Shown piece by piece: positions 11,832 through 24,769 of a stretch of 64,000 nt of DNA. The notes under the pieces were generated by a model. It saw only the letters and a list, made by a program, of their open reading frames with translations, made no database searches and was not told the DNA's origin. Origin of the DNA: Pseudisothecium myosuroides (Eukaryota > Streptophyta > Bryopsida > Hypnales > Lembophyllaceae); NCBI GenBank assembly GCA_951799445.1, contig OX637290.1, positions 2,544,501 to 2,608,500 on the forward strand, in the 5' to 3' direction. A program made the position numbers and the translations under genes. Position 1 is the first letter of the stretch. Every line of letters starts with the position of its first letter.

Positions 11832-14494
11832 ACTTCCACATAAAAATCTGAAGATCCTACAAGAGTGACATTATGACTACTTGGTAATTGTGAATTCATA
11901 TTTATAATAAGAAATCTTTAGTTAGCTTAAAGAGGACTAATAAATAGGAGACACTTTATTAAATTTATTAGTAGATAGGGCAATGGGGGGGCACTATCTT
12001 CATAGCTAAGGCTAGTTCTCATCTACTCTTGCAGATCCAACTCCAAATTTCTCCCTTTGGAGAAACACAAGAACTTATTATTTTTTCTAGATGGTAAAAT
12101 TTGAAAAATTTGAATTCATATACTAGTAAATTAAAGGTACCAAATTAGCAAGAAAATTTTAAAAAATAGAAATTTAACCAACTACTAAGTAAAGGCCAAC
12201 TTTTTACATTTATCTGCAACCTCAAAAAATTGAAGTTTTAATATAATAGAGTTAATTGCAAAGTTGTCATGTGTTTGTGAACATGTATCAGAGGAAGGTT
12301 TAACTAAGAATAGAACAAAACAAACACAACACCAAACTCAATTAGACTTGAATTTTGGTGCTCTAGGGAGTTTGGTCCTGTGTTTTTCTAGAACTCCGAT
12401 CCGACTCTTGGTCCCGCATTTACTCACTTTACAATTAACTTTAATGGGTCCTCAAAGACCAAATGTATTCCAAATTTGGAAGCATACAAGCCTTATTGTT
12501 CTACTAAAGGGTTTTTTGTATTAAAAAACACTCTAAAACATAAAGCCAAGCAAAGAAAATAAAAAAAATTGAACACTTTAATTCATTTAGGTTTTTAGAA
12601 ATGGTCTCAACATGATCCATGACAATGCTTGATTTTTTGACTTGGCCCAAAGGATAAAGTGTCTATCAATCTCTAAAGGACAAGTTCCATATGTCATTTT
12701 CTCAAACACTATTTCTTATGCTCAAATCCAATCTTTCAATTTTACTTAAGTTTCAATTTTATGTTTCTATTACCTAAAAATATATATTGTCTATTAATGT
12801 GCAAAATTTCTATTATATTTGTGAAAAATTACCATCATTATAATTTTACCAAAAAAATAAAAAAAATAGGAAAATATTACAAAAACAACCTAATTAATTT
12901 CAAATTCCTTCACAAGATACAAGTAGAAATGAAGAATTTCAAAAATTTCAAAATCCTTAAGTAATTATTTTGTTATCTATACTCAACACACTGTTAACAT
13001 TGACCCTCAAATCAAACTATGGCTTTGCGTTGCTGCACACCACCATTGATGATTGTGTTGTAAGGAAAGGATATCAACTTTTTACTATTGTTTATCTTTA
13101 AAAAAATTTTGTTGATGTTGATGAAGGCTAGATTTAATTTTTTCAATTAATTCTAATATTTTGAAATGAAAAAATCCCTTTTCAAAAAAATGTTTTCAAA
13201 ATTATTGGTAGAGAATTTAATTTATAGTGACGTTTCATACAATAATGTGTAAATAAAATTATGTTGATTATAGTATTGATTAGAATACTTTGAATTTTTT
13301 TACAAAAATAAACTTGGGAATAGGAAAAAATGCTTTTAAATATAATTAAACATAAAATTGATAATCATCTTAAAAGAAGAAAATACATATGAAAAATCTC
13401 AATATAGTGTAATTTGGATTTAAACACATATAACATGCAACAATAGTTGTTTCATCGATTTTTTTGGCTTTTTTCAAATTTTTGAATTGGAATAGAAGCA
13501 AAATCTTAGAAGTTAAATCCAGTGTTAGTATTTATGGACCACATGTGACAAGGACAAGATGAACACTAAGTTATTTCCTCTCCTCCTCAATCAATCTTTT
13601 TTGGAATGATTATGTTTGTTTATTGTTTATTGTTCATTAGTGAAGTCTAATAGATGGGTCTTTCACTTGGTATCAAGAATGGTGTTGGTGAGGTCTTAGA
13701 AATAAAATTTGATACACTTTTGGACAAATTCATAAATTTGCTAATACCACTTTAAACACCAACTGCTAATATACTTTAAAAGTACATAATATATATAATA
13801 GTGTTAATGTGTCCAAATGCACTAACAAAAAGTGATACAAGGCGGGCATGCCGAAAAAATGCCACTTTTTGCTATTGTAAATAGTTACTATTATTAGACT
13901 AATCAAAACTTCATATATTCTTGTTTTGAATTAAAAAGAGGTTCCGATTCATCAAAGACTGCAACATTTGGATACCATATGCAAAAGTTATAAAGGGCCT
14001 AAGTTTTTTTGGGTAGTAGATGTTCTGAAATTGTTTCTTCCCCATAGGTACATATTGATTTTACAGATGTACACAAAGTGCTGATTTTGAAATTTATTCT
14101 AATGACTTTGAGTTCTTTTATTCTTATACTATGCCTATAATTTCGGTATGCAAGAGACCTGAGCTATGCTATATAATATTATGCCACAAATGCAAGACAA
14201 GGCATGTGAGGAGCCCATCAATCTAAGGGCCATCTATTTGCATGCTTGAACTTAGCTTGATATCTAATTGGGCCTAAGTGGAAAAATAGCCAACCTAATG
14301 TGTAGAAATCAAGTCCCTCTTTTTCTCTACTCTCTTTGATTCTAGGATTAGCAAGCCCCGCTCTCCTTCCCATTAGTCCAACTTACTACAATTATCTAAA
14401 ATTATCCTTCATTTATCTCCCTAATTCACCTCATTTAAGATTTCCTTTGAATTTTGACTTGTTCCCATGTTCCCAATCATAATCTTTCATAATC
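11832..14494. other. AT-rich DNA, no gene recognised
   Basis: Open frames are short and of low complexity. I see no splice-bounded exon, RNA gene or clear repeat structure across this stretch. Confidence 0.35.
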
Positions 14495-15432
14495 TTAACC
14501 CCTAAAGGACCGTTGTCAGTTCGGGGGACAAATATATTTTTGGGCAGGTAGCTACGGGCTGAAATTTTTTCGTGATTTTCTGAATTTTTTTTTGAATATA
14601 GAAAAACTGATAAGCTTTGAGGGTATATAATTTTTTTCACAATTGGTGCCCGGGAAAAAAAGTTATGACCATATAAGCTCAAAACAAGGGATTGCGGGCA
14701 GCCCGGGCAGCAAAAAAAAAATAAACAAAAATTTGAATTTTTTTTTTAATATTTTTTTTCTCATAGATTATATTTTTGTCTATCTGGAAAGCTTTGATTC
14801 ATTTCATTTGGATTTGTTATGAGAAAGTTATGGACATTCTTGTTTTTTGGGCAGTTAGAGCATCTTCTTGAAAAAATAACTTGTAGGATGCATTTCTGAA
14901 TGCAATTTTTCAAATTTTTCAATTTTTTTTTTTTGCATGGTTTATATTACTTGCTAGAACAATCTCACCATTGGAATTAGTTCATTTTGATTCCACCTAA
15001 AATATATGAATATTTTAGATTTTCCTTCTATCTTGTACCTACTTCTACTTAACAATTTTTTAAAGAATGATAATTAAGTTTTTTTGAATTTTTTTTTTCC
15101 GTGGACTCTCAACTCAATTCTCCACTATAAAGATTTAAAGCTCAAAACTCTGTAGTGCAAAAATTTTAAGTTAAAAATGTTTAAAGTCAAAAAATCTAGT
15201 CCTGCAATGTGCTGAAAAACTTATTTTTTTCCACTTTAAACGCAGATATCTTGCAATCTGTGTGGTCAAAAATTCTGAAATTTTTCCACACACTGTCATA
15301 CTAGTTAGGTGTAAGATCCTACGGTTATATGTGGAAAAAAAACAATTTTCAATTTGTTTTACTCTTTGCTATAGAAATGGCAGTTTTTAGGGTTTTTTGG
15401 CAGAAAAAAGGCTTTGGTCCTTTAGGGGTTAA
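14495..15432 (+). mobile_element. TTAA-family (piggyBac-like) element, complete
   Basis: Bounded by TTAA at 14495-14498 and 15429-15432. Termini are CCCCTAAAGGACC on the left and GGTCCTTTAGGGG on the right. The interior keeps the family landmarks: a GGGGGACAAAT block near the left end, GTGCCCGGGAAAAAAAGTTAT, a block around ATAACTTGTAGGATGC, and AAATGGCAGTTTTTAG near the right end. There is no coding capacity, so mobilisation would need a transposase supplied elsewhere. PiggyBac is inferred from the TTAA target and CCC-type termini. Confidence 0.8.
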
Positions 15433-16473
15433 ATACTCACAATTACATTCTTTCCAAATTCTCTTCAAAAATATCATTGCCACATGCCACTTAGTTAGTA
15501 GAAAAGTGGATATTTTACATTGAGAACCAATAGACATCTGAAAGTATGATGTAGCATGGACCCAACTTTACAGCTTGGTACCTTGAGCTTTAGTCTAGTC
15601 CAAGTATGCAAATAGCACCTAAACTTAGGTTCAAGCATGCAGATAGCACCTAAACTTAGCATAGAATATGAAACAAACTTGTGAATATCAATAAATAAAC
15701 TTTAGATGAAGTTGGGATGTACTGAAGGGGGGATCTAAGGAGACAATTGAATACATGTAACAACAAATGAGGCATGGTAATTTTCACAAAGGTTTTGATA
15801 GAAAACAAGTAGATATTGGAAAGAATGTCTAATTATTCATGAAAGATGCTTGTAAATTTTCATCAAAAAACTTAGTCCTTCCAATTTTGGTGTAGTTCTT
15901 CATAGATCTCCAATTATTCTATAGTCCAAATCTAGGAGGACACACCACTTTCACCTTCGAATATCTTAAATAGAGTCTAAAATCTCCAAAGTTTTTGGAT
16001 ATGCCTATAATCAACACTTTGAAAATTCATTGTTTATTCATATAGTATCTGAAAAACACATGCTAAAATGTGTCAGAATCCTCTTTCAATTGCCAACAAA
16101 ACAAAAGTCAATCTAATCGTAGGAACCACGCCCAGATGCTTCGGTGAGGTAACCTAATAGCTGAACAAGCCTGGGCAATTCATAAGAGCTTCCTCACGTA
16201 CTCTTCCAAACTACCTTCACTTACACATCTTGCACCTACATCACAGAAGCATGCCGATGGGTCTCTCGCATGAATAATTGGACTCCATGAATAATGGAAG
16301 AACTGGTACACCAAGGGAACTCGCCTCCATCACTCATATAAGCCACAGCTCAACATGAGCTACTCAACCTGGAACATCAAGATGTTAAGACCCTAACGCT
16401 CTAACCTACGTGCAAAACTGCAACCTTGACCTGGGGCTGTATAATGAACTTACGAAATTTGTGACCGTGTAGA
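15433..16473. other. 3' flank of the mannosidase gene, nothing else recognised
   Basis: This stretch lies downstream of the minus-strand MNS3 gene. The part next to 16474 (about 16100-16470) is less AT-rich and probably includes its 3' UTR. I see no further gene. Confidence 0.35.
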
Positions 16474-19400
16474 CTACACAAGGAGATCTCTCATTGTCAA
16501 AGCTACATTCTCCACCTTGGGGACCTTCTTCTTCATCTTCTTGGATTTGTGCTTGGTGGTACTAGGCACATCTTTCTTTTGGTCGGTAGAAACATCTCCC
16601 TCTGGCTTTGCAAGAATATCATCTGTCAGTTTGTTTGCAGAAGCATCCACAGCTCTCTCGGATTCATGTTCCACTTTCTTACTTCGAATAGGTAGAGGAT
16701 GAGCCTCGGTGTTGAACACGAATTCGGTCAACGGTAGTACATTAGCGTCGCCAAAGAGCAGGTACAAATACTTGAGAGTCTCTCCAAGGAAAAAAGTCTC
16801 CATCTTGTCTCTCTTTGGAGCTGGGACTGACGTAACGTCGTCAAGAGATGAGTATCCCCCTGTGCTCACCTTCGTGTGAACCTCAAAGGACTGAAATATG
16901 TTCCAGCCCCATTCCCGGTACCTGCAGCGGGGACCAGGAAAAGCAATGAGTTCCTAAGTAACCTAACCAAGTGTGAGTAAAAGTGCACATCTACACATTT
17001 CTGCAGTTGAACACAAAATACAAGTACAGTACATGCATCCCGAAAGAAGAGATTCAGACAAGTTTCATCTTCAGACAACAAATGTCGATGCTATCTCATG
17101 TATCCGTACTTGGAATCTTCAGTAATTCGGTAAAGCAGGAACAGTGACTCCACTGTTTCAGGTCGGAGGAGGTTGTGACGATCTGCAGGTTTGATGCGAA
17201 TATCATGCTTGTAAATTGAATCTGCCCTCCCACCTTCTACGTCCACATTTCCATTCTGCAGAAAAAATCCCCCACAAATTCAGATGCTTCCTTTGCTAGA
17301 AGCATGGATGGAGGTATGGTGGAAATACTGCATGAATTCTGTATGATGAGACTTTTCAGGATGGACTTACATCTGTGTTGAAGTAAACTATCTCTGGTGC
17401 AAGTCCTGTGGCAGTGACGTTATACATTTCATAGCAAGTCCTTCCTAATTCCTCTGCCAGCTTCAAGTCTTCCAGATCGCTTACACTCAAAAAATCTGAG
17501 CAAAGACAATACGTTTCAGGGTTAGAAAGAAGCACAAGATACCAACGTATCAATAAACTTGTGAACGTCCAAAAATACATGCAAAAAGAGCGATAGAGAG
17601 TCTCAAAAAAGTAACAAAGAAGTGGTCATGTCAATTCCTCTGATCTTGGCAAGCCCGTACAAAAGCCATTCTGCTTCCTATAGATGCGTAAGCTACCTTT
17701 TTCCATTGCCTCCTTTATGGTAAGACCTCTGGTTGCACCTAATGCGAGATTCCCTGCTAGGAAACAAACCTTGAAACATATTCACCACAGCGATGAGTAT
17801 TCCAAAAACTGTGAACTTCCCTCAGTGCTTTGAATCAAACCAGCCAGAGGAGGTGCTGTATCTTTGTGTATGCACCTTCTTTGAATTCGTGTTATGACTT
17901 AAAAGGCCAACTGAAGAAAAGGAAGGAAATGAACAGCCCAGGTGGGCACTTCCAAGAATAACAGACATAGAGGAATTAATTGAGCAAGAGGTGTTGACCC
18001 ATACCAAATGGTCCATTTTTGGGTCTAGTTCATTGCTAGGCCCAAGTGGCCGCTCTCCTACAAAAACCAAGCCATTTGGCTGAGACTGAGAGACAAGCCT
18101 GTGCTTCACACCATTCATTGCCTCGTCGTACATATCTCTCAGATATGCTACAGCCGATTCATTGTAAGCAGCACCACCATGTTGTATCCAAACTTTAAGT
18201 AGATACTCGTAATAGCTGTCCCCCCGAGATCCCAGTCTTATGTTGTTTCCTTCAAATTGTCCTGTATCTGCACTATAACATCACAACCTCAAAGGGTTAC
18301 TCGACATGACCAAAAGCAGAGACAACCAATCTAAATGTTTGCACAATCATTGCATTCATAGCATTGAAGTCTTTCTAAAGCATCATTCAGTCTAAGAACA
18401 ATCGGTCAACAGTGTCTTGCATCCGAAGGTGAGACATAAGATCTACAATTTGCGCATAAAAATGCTGTCACAGGAGCGGGCCATTAGGAACTCACTCTAT
18501 GAAAATAGGCACCAAACCTTCTGTCTTTGGAAGTCCCTTGAAGTGTTCATAAACAGCCATAGCCGCTTTCTCATACTTAGGATCTCCTGTCACATGGCTA
18601 AGATAAGAAAACTCCAACTGAACTGAGGTAGCTTCAGCTGTGCTAGCATCCCCACCAAAAACGCCTGCGGGGTGTGCCGTCCTTTCTCTCAGAAAAACGT
18701 CAGAGTAAGGAACAGGAGACTTGCTGCAGGTGAAGGCAGAAAGCAAGCGATCACCCAAGTCTCTTGCAGAGTGAAGGTAGACCTCAGGATCCGGTCCCAC
18801 AGTGCGAGCTCCCCAAGAATTACTACTGCCACCACCTCCCCTAAGATGGTAAGCACTCAAAAGACCACCTAAAACACGAATCGTTGTCTCGAACAGATTC
18901 ACCTGCATGGACATTTAACCATTTTCCAGAAAAATTAAAACACACGACAAAATCACAATAAATCCTTCAGAGGACACGAATACACGCGAATGGCCTAAAC
19001 ACACCAAGCTGGAGATTAACGAACCATTTACCTGTCCTTTGGCTGCGATTCTGTCCAGTAATTCTTTTTGAATCCAGGACCCAGCCTCTTGCACCACATC
19101 ATCCAATCCCATGATCATAGCAGTGTCAAGCGCATCAATGACAGTGGCCCCAAGCCCACCTAAGCCATCAGCCCCTGATTTGGTGACCGGATGCAATTCA
19201 TCAAAGCCCAATGCAAAGCTCTTGTAACCCTTCCAAGCATGCATGAAAGCGCCCGAGACTTTGGATTGTCGTTTCTCCCACAGGGCCCTGTCCTCCGTAG
19301 TCTGAGGCAAGGTGAGAAGACCACCGAGAGCATCCAAATGTGAGCGGTTTCGCACATCAATGTAGAGGATTCTGAAACTCAAAAGTCACTGAACCCTGTT

Positions 19401-20941
19401 ACCAGCAACGACTCATACATTCATACACGCGGTTCGCCTTCAGTAGCAAGTTGCGAGAAAGAATGACTTGGCTAAATGTCAATGGCCACTGATCTTTGGA
19501 TGGAAATGGGGTTGTCTATTGTCAAATCTAGGGGTCTCCACCCTCCCACTATGTAATTGCATAAGATATTCATACATAGTAATAAAAATTTGGCTCTTAA
19601 ATCCAGAATGATCTGGCCACAGCTCAATTCTGATCTCCCCAAAAATCACACCCTACACATGTTAAATTGTTTAAAAGCGATGCAAATAGTACCCCCTACC
19701 TCACCTACGAACAACCTCAGAAATACGAACAACCTATATAAATGCAGAAAGTATCTTACATTGATACTGCTGTCATTATTGAGCTGTACTCCTGGGGTCT
19801 TCAGCTTCGGTGGTAGCCGTTTCTTCCAGAGCTGCGACAATGTCTCCGTGCCAATTTTGCCTTCGGCGATGTTTTTCCTTACTTTCTTGACATGATTTGC
19901 AGCTGGGTGATTGGGATGAGTCCAAGCAAGGATCATCAGGCCCCCGATCAAAAGTAGTAACAAAATCTGGCCCATCCCACAGGATCCACATTGCCTCCTC
20001 ACATTGGTGTTACGAACAGTTTGCACCACTCTCTGCAGTGAGGTGAACAAGCCCAGGGTTACTTATACGGAGTCAAATCAGCAAAGTCTATCAAAACTTC
20101 AGTTCACAAGAAAAGCACTTGCACGTGAAACCACCAATCTCCAGCACAATGAGGTAGCACCATAGTCAAATTTTAACTCGACCACACAGAAATACAGATT
20201 TTAAGCAATATTAAAAGTAAATACCCTGACTCCTTCTTGCAGATTTCCGAGATACGAATAGCATCCTCACTTTTCAAGCGACTTTGGATAATAGGGGGCA
20301 TAATTTATAGAAGCAGCTCGTAGCCAAAAATTATCAAAGTAAGGTAGACGAAATCCTAATCCGTTAGGAACCTGATCTGGTCACCCATTGACTGACCCCT
20401 GTTACCAACAGTCACTCGTCTCTTCCAATACACCACGTTGGCCTTCAATATGCAACCGTTGCGTGACTTGGCTACATGTCTATGACCACTAATCTTTGCA
20501 TTCAAATGAGCTTGTCGACTCTGCCTTCAATAGTAGTCTACATGCCGGTAGTGTTCAAAATTCGATCTCAACAGCGATTTGGCTCTTGTAATACCCAAAT
20601 CGATCTCTCCAGTGAGCTATATCGAGTGACAAATCATACTTCTACATCTTGGTTACGTGCTGGAAGCGACGGACCTTACACTTCTAAAATTGGAGGTTCA
20701 ATGCAGAAACAGGTTACAATCCGTCTGACAAGTAACGACCATAGGTTTGAACACGAAGAATAAATCCTAGATCTGTACAGAATTCGTAAATCACAACACA
20801 AACACTGGTTGAATTCCGAGGTAACCACCAGAGAAGCGATCTCCAGCAAGGACTAGGGTTTACCCTCAGAGTCGAGCGCTTCCGAAACTTGGCATTGTCA
20901 TACTTGGTATCTTTACTTGTGTAGGGCAGCACAGGCGCCAT
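16474..20941 (-). CDS. MNS3: Class I alpha-1,2-mannosidase (GH47), MNS3 type
   Basis: A predicted 695-residue enzyme that trims mannose from N-glycans in the early secretory pathway. Plant MNS3 removes the first mannose of Man9 to give Man8. Exons in transcription order: 20864-20941, 19760-20032, 19032-19301, 18496-18902, 18005-18272, 17697-17769, 17371-17495, 17110-17255, 16474-16921. All introns are GT-AG and phases agree. Residues 5-8 are LPYT, matching the N-terminal LPYS cis-Golgi signal reported for Arabidopsis MNS3. Residues about 49-63 form a signal anchor. The GH47 domain spans about 130-626, with [20 protein letters not shown], ENxRLGS-like [20 protein letters not shown] (E491), RPETVES and FNTEAHP, whose Thr618 should bind Ca2+. 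A 69-residue lysine-rich tail ([10 protein letters not shown]) follows and is unusual. The start at 20941 aligns with known homologues; an in-frame ATG lies five codons upstream. Confidence 0.93.
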
Positions 20942-21840
20942 GATCGTCCACTCCAACGTTGCATTACCCTCATGTCCTTCAACACTAGAATCTCAAAACA
21001 AAACGAACGCAGTTGTAACAAAACGCATCTTAGAATGCTTGGCTGCACTACCACCACAAACGTACAATGCGAGAACGGTCCAGCTCCTTCGCTCTCACAC
21101 AGATCCGCTCATTGTCGAAAACCCGACAACCAAGTAATGCACTACAACAATTCATCCTCAACTCAGTAGCATGGTTTCGTTCACAAAGACTACGCCGCTG
21201 TGGATCAGAATAACTTCATCGGAAACCCTAGATCTGCGCCAACCCTACACAAGTCTAGTTCCGGTCTTCCCGCAGGATACCGACACAGCGCAGTTCTTAA
21301 AATAGCCCAAGCAACGAAACGCGTCACCTCGTGGACTACCCAACCACTAATGCAATTTCCTCTTCAACTGCTCCATGTCGTAAGTTTCTGCTGAAGACAG
21401 CAAACTCCTCACTCACAAACAGATCCGGATCACCGCAGCTTACATCTTCAATACCAACCTTCACAGGATTTCGGCCAAATTCTCAAAAAAAATAAAACAA
21501 AAGAACACATAAACTACCTTCTAACTGAAACAACAATCCCCACTCCAGACGAGACAGTGACAAGAAGCTACCCATAGGTTGGTGGGAGGAGCTTAGGGTA
21601 AGCCCTATTACCGCGGTCCCACTGACATATATTGTGAAGTTTTTATAAATTAAAATGTTAATAAGTTCATCCCACCAAAAGTTAAAGCTGTGGATTCTTT
21701 CTTCCTCGTTTGTACTCACATGAGTGTGTGATTTCACTGCGTTGGGAATACCGTGGTACCCTGAATCTGCAGCAGTTTCGATACCTTCTATTGTAGAATT
21801 CCAATTCGGCTGATGTAGGAGCAATCAATCCTTGCTGGAG
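20030..21840. repeat. Segmental duplication, copy 1
   Basis: Parts of the MNS3 first intron (about 20030-20215) and the sequence upstream of its start (about 21360-21840) recur in the same order and orientation at 24770-25480. Shared landmarks include GGTTACTT(A/G)TA, GACAGTGACAAGAAGCTACC, TAGGGTAAGCCCTATTACC and GAATTCCAATTCGGC. Exon 1 and its surroundings (about 20220-21355) are absent from the second copy. Confidence 0.8.
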
Positions 21841-22599
21841 CTTTATTTCGGATGCTCTGCTTTTGCATATTTTCCGATCATATTTTCGGATCACGTGTTG
21901 TTGTGCGTTGGATGCTTTGTTTGAGGCTCTGGTTTTGATTGATGATTGAGTCGGCGATTGTGCACAGTGCTGCATGTGTTGTCAATGACTTGAAGTTTCA
22001 GGATGTCGTTGGAGCTACACTCGTAGCTATGGTAGCTAGAGAGGCTCTGCTAATTTTCAAGGATTAGAAAATTTTATGACACCTCAACATTTCTTCACCG
22101 TGGTTGCAACACATCATGAAAATTCTAATGGAAATTATACATACATTCTATGAAGTATGGCATAGAAAAATATTATAGAAAATACGGTATACGAATACAA
22201 TCACTGAATCGGCAAACCTGGTCGATTATGGCTGATTCTGTCAGAATCACTTACTATAGAGATTTTTAAGAAGCTGAGCTTGATGGGACAAGGTGTTTGG
22301 GATGCACATGTGGGGTTGGGAGATGGCCAATTTGGAAATCCTGGCCGAAGATAGAAAGAGGCAAACTGTGCTTTTAAACCGTGGAGTTGTGTAGGACATG
22401 CAGCTTGGCCATCCTGTGTGCCAGAAGTGGTAGTGTCTCAATGTTTGCAAATGGATGCAAGATTTTTGTTTGACACAGAGCAGAGGTTTGACGTATGTTT
22501 TTTTAGTCATCAAAATTGACAACGCTACAAAATCTACAGTGATCAAGCAGTGCATGGGAGGGTGTTGTCCCTGGAGTTTGTGTGCTAACACGAGGTCCT
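21841..22599. other. No gene recognised
   Basis: This is spacer between the upstream region of MNS3 and an inverted-repeat element. A minus frame at 22247-22642 has no family motif and I do not call it. Confidence 0.3.
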
Positions 22600-23810
22600 C
22601 AACCAACATACAGTGACTGCCAAAATTGAGTAAACTTTTCATTCAAACAACCATACCATAAGCATTAATCGGCAAAGTCCAAAAGTATATACACGAAAGT
22701 TGTAGTGTGTGACATATAACACAATACTATGGAAGTTTCAAGAAAAAATTAGTTGTGATGTGAAAGTAAATTAAATTCAAAGTTAGCCATGTCTAAAACT
22801 CGGTTATGAGTGCCACAATTTGAAATTACTTTATATTTTGTCAAAAAAAATTTAGAACTCCAAAAAACTTTTCGTGCCTTGGCATGTTGGTATACATCAT
22901 TGTAGATTGTTGTACACAAAAATTAGAGGAAGTTGACATTTATAGAATTTAAAATATTCACAATTTGAAAAACATGCAAATGATGTTGATTCTCACTATA
23001 TTGGAATATTTTTTTGGAATTGAGAGCATGGGATTGCATTAGCCATTGTAGAGAGAATATAAGTTGCAACAAGGACCATAGTTACATCTTAATGCCTTTG
23101 CATTTGAAATATTTGTTGAACAAGACAATGCGTTCCATATATTTATTAAAGCCATATGGTGCGTTTTTTAATTCAAATTTTGTGTACAAAGACTAGGGTT
23201 CATGCTCCACATAATTCATTCAACCAATTTCCAAAAATTAAATTATCACTTTCTATATCATCAATTTTATGAAAGTCAGTGTAATTTTTGGTTGTTTTGA
23301 ACTTTTTTTGATGATACAAAAAGTGATAATTTAATTTTTCTAGATGGATTGAATGAATTATGTGGAGCAAGAACTTTAGTCTTTTCCAAAAAAAAATTCA
23401 AACATTGTGAGAACCAACAACATTTGTATGTTTGTCAAATTGTTGATACTTTAAATTCTATAAACGTCAATTTCCTTCAATTTTTGTGCACAACAATCTA
23501 AAATGAAGTATACCAACATGCCAATGCACAAGAATTTTTTTTGGAGTTTAAAAAAAAATTTGACAAAATATAAAGTAATTTCAAATTGTAGGCACTCATA
23601 ACCGAGTTTTAGACATGGCTAACTTTGAATTTAATTTACTTTCACATCACAACTAATTTTTTCTTGAAAATTCCATAATAATATGTTATATGTTGCATAC
23701 TACAACTTTCGTGTATATACTTTTGGATTTTGCCCATTGATGCTTATAGTATGGTTGTTTGAATGAAAAGTTTCAAACCCGTACTCAGTTTTGGCAGTCA
23801 ATGTATGTGA
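22600..23810. mobile_element. Inverted-repeat element, about 1.2 kb, eroded
   Basis: Left arm about 22608-23010 and right arm about 23400-23803 are inverted copies. Pairs include TGACTGCCAAAA near 22613 with TTTTGGCAGTCA near 23790, and GTTAGCCATGTCTAAAACTC with its complement near 23600. A second inner pair, CTCCACATAATTCATT near 23205 with its complement near 23355, continues the symmetry. The left arm carries about 160 bp extra, which displaces the two centres. Arms are visibly diverged. I found no clear target duplication or coding sequence. Confidence 0.7.
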
Positions 23811-24769
23811 ATAAATTTGAGTTAACTGAGAATAGATGAGTGCATGGGAGATCCTTTTGTTATCACCTTTGCCGATATGTTTGATTTATTGCCAACAGGT
23901 CTGGTGGCAAAGGATGCGCTTGTGTTTATGGTATAAGAGCTCAATCAACTTTATGATAACTATTGGGAGATTACACAATGTATGAAGATGATACAAAGCT
24001 TTGTAATTTCAATTCAATGGATAGTGGTTGTGAGTCTGTTTTTATATTTAGTTAGGATTAGATTTGAACACGTTGAGTAGTCAAGCTAAGTAGGAATCCA
24101 TGGATACAATGGCTCTTGGCTATATTTTTTTGCAATTGCAATTGTCATTCTCTATAGGGTTCCGCAAGCGGAAGTATTAACACCCCTTACTTGTTCACAT
24201 GTTTTCCTCAGTCGCTCAAGGAGAGTCTATGCATGTGCGACCACCGATTGCAAGACCAATATGGATACATTAATATTTCTCAAAAGTTATTGAAAATAGC
24301 TTTAGCAATGGAATTTTGGTACGTATTGATTACAAGGACAAACACCAATTTAACATCAAATCATATGGTGCTGTGGGGGTCCTCGGTGATTTTGGGAATC
24401 CCTACCTTAATGAAAGGACACATTTTGTAGCAATTGTTAGTGCCAATTAAAAGTAAACATACCAGTACACCCTATCGCAAAACTTATTGCAAAACTTGCA
24501 ACAACAAATGCTGCAGCAACATGCAAAACATGAATGAAAAGAATGGATGAAATCGTGACCATCCACGTGACAATCATGAACTTTGTGGCACTGTGCATAT
24601 TGTGCATATACTACAGTAGATATCTGAGGAAAGAACTGTATTGCATAATTTTTACTACAAAAAGAAGATTTTCGTCTCCTCCAAAGGGTTGGTGAAACCG
24701 TATCCTGCACCACTCGTCAAGGCCTGAAACACTTGTGGATACTGTTGTACAGACATTGCTATTACAGCT
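23811..24769. other. No gene recognised
   Basis: Short frames at 24191-24430 (plus) and 24611-24859 (minus) show no family motif. Nothing structural stands out. Confidence 0.3.

Noticed and set aside
19302..19382. MNS3 exon 3 starting at the upstream TTTCAG acceptor.
   Set aside because: That acceptor gives a stop in phase with exon 2. The CCTCAG acceptor at 19302 keeps the frame and matches the family.
20714..20956. MNS3 start at the upstream ATG (20956) and exon 1 continuing to 20714.
   Set aside because: Reading on past 20864 gives no homology and cannot join exon 2 without a stop. The AGG|GTAAAC donor at 20864 joins in phase, and MAPVLPYT aligns with known MNS3 N-termini.
21483..21975. 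Minus-strand frames of 97-113 codons upstream of MNS3.
   Set aside because: They lie in the duplicated non-coding segment. The equivalent frames are not kept in the copy at 24.8-25.5 kb.
22247..22642. 131-codon minus frame as a gene.
   Set aside because: There is no recognisable motif, it overlaps the arm of an inverted repeat and it lacks splice or promoter evidence.
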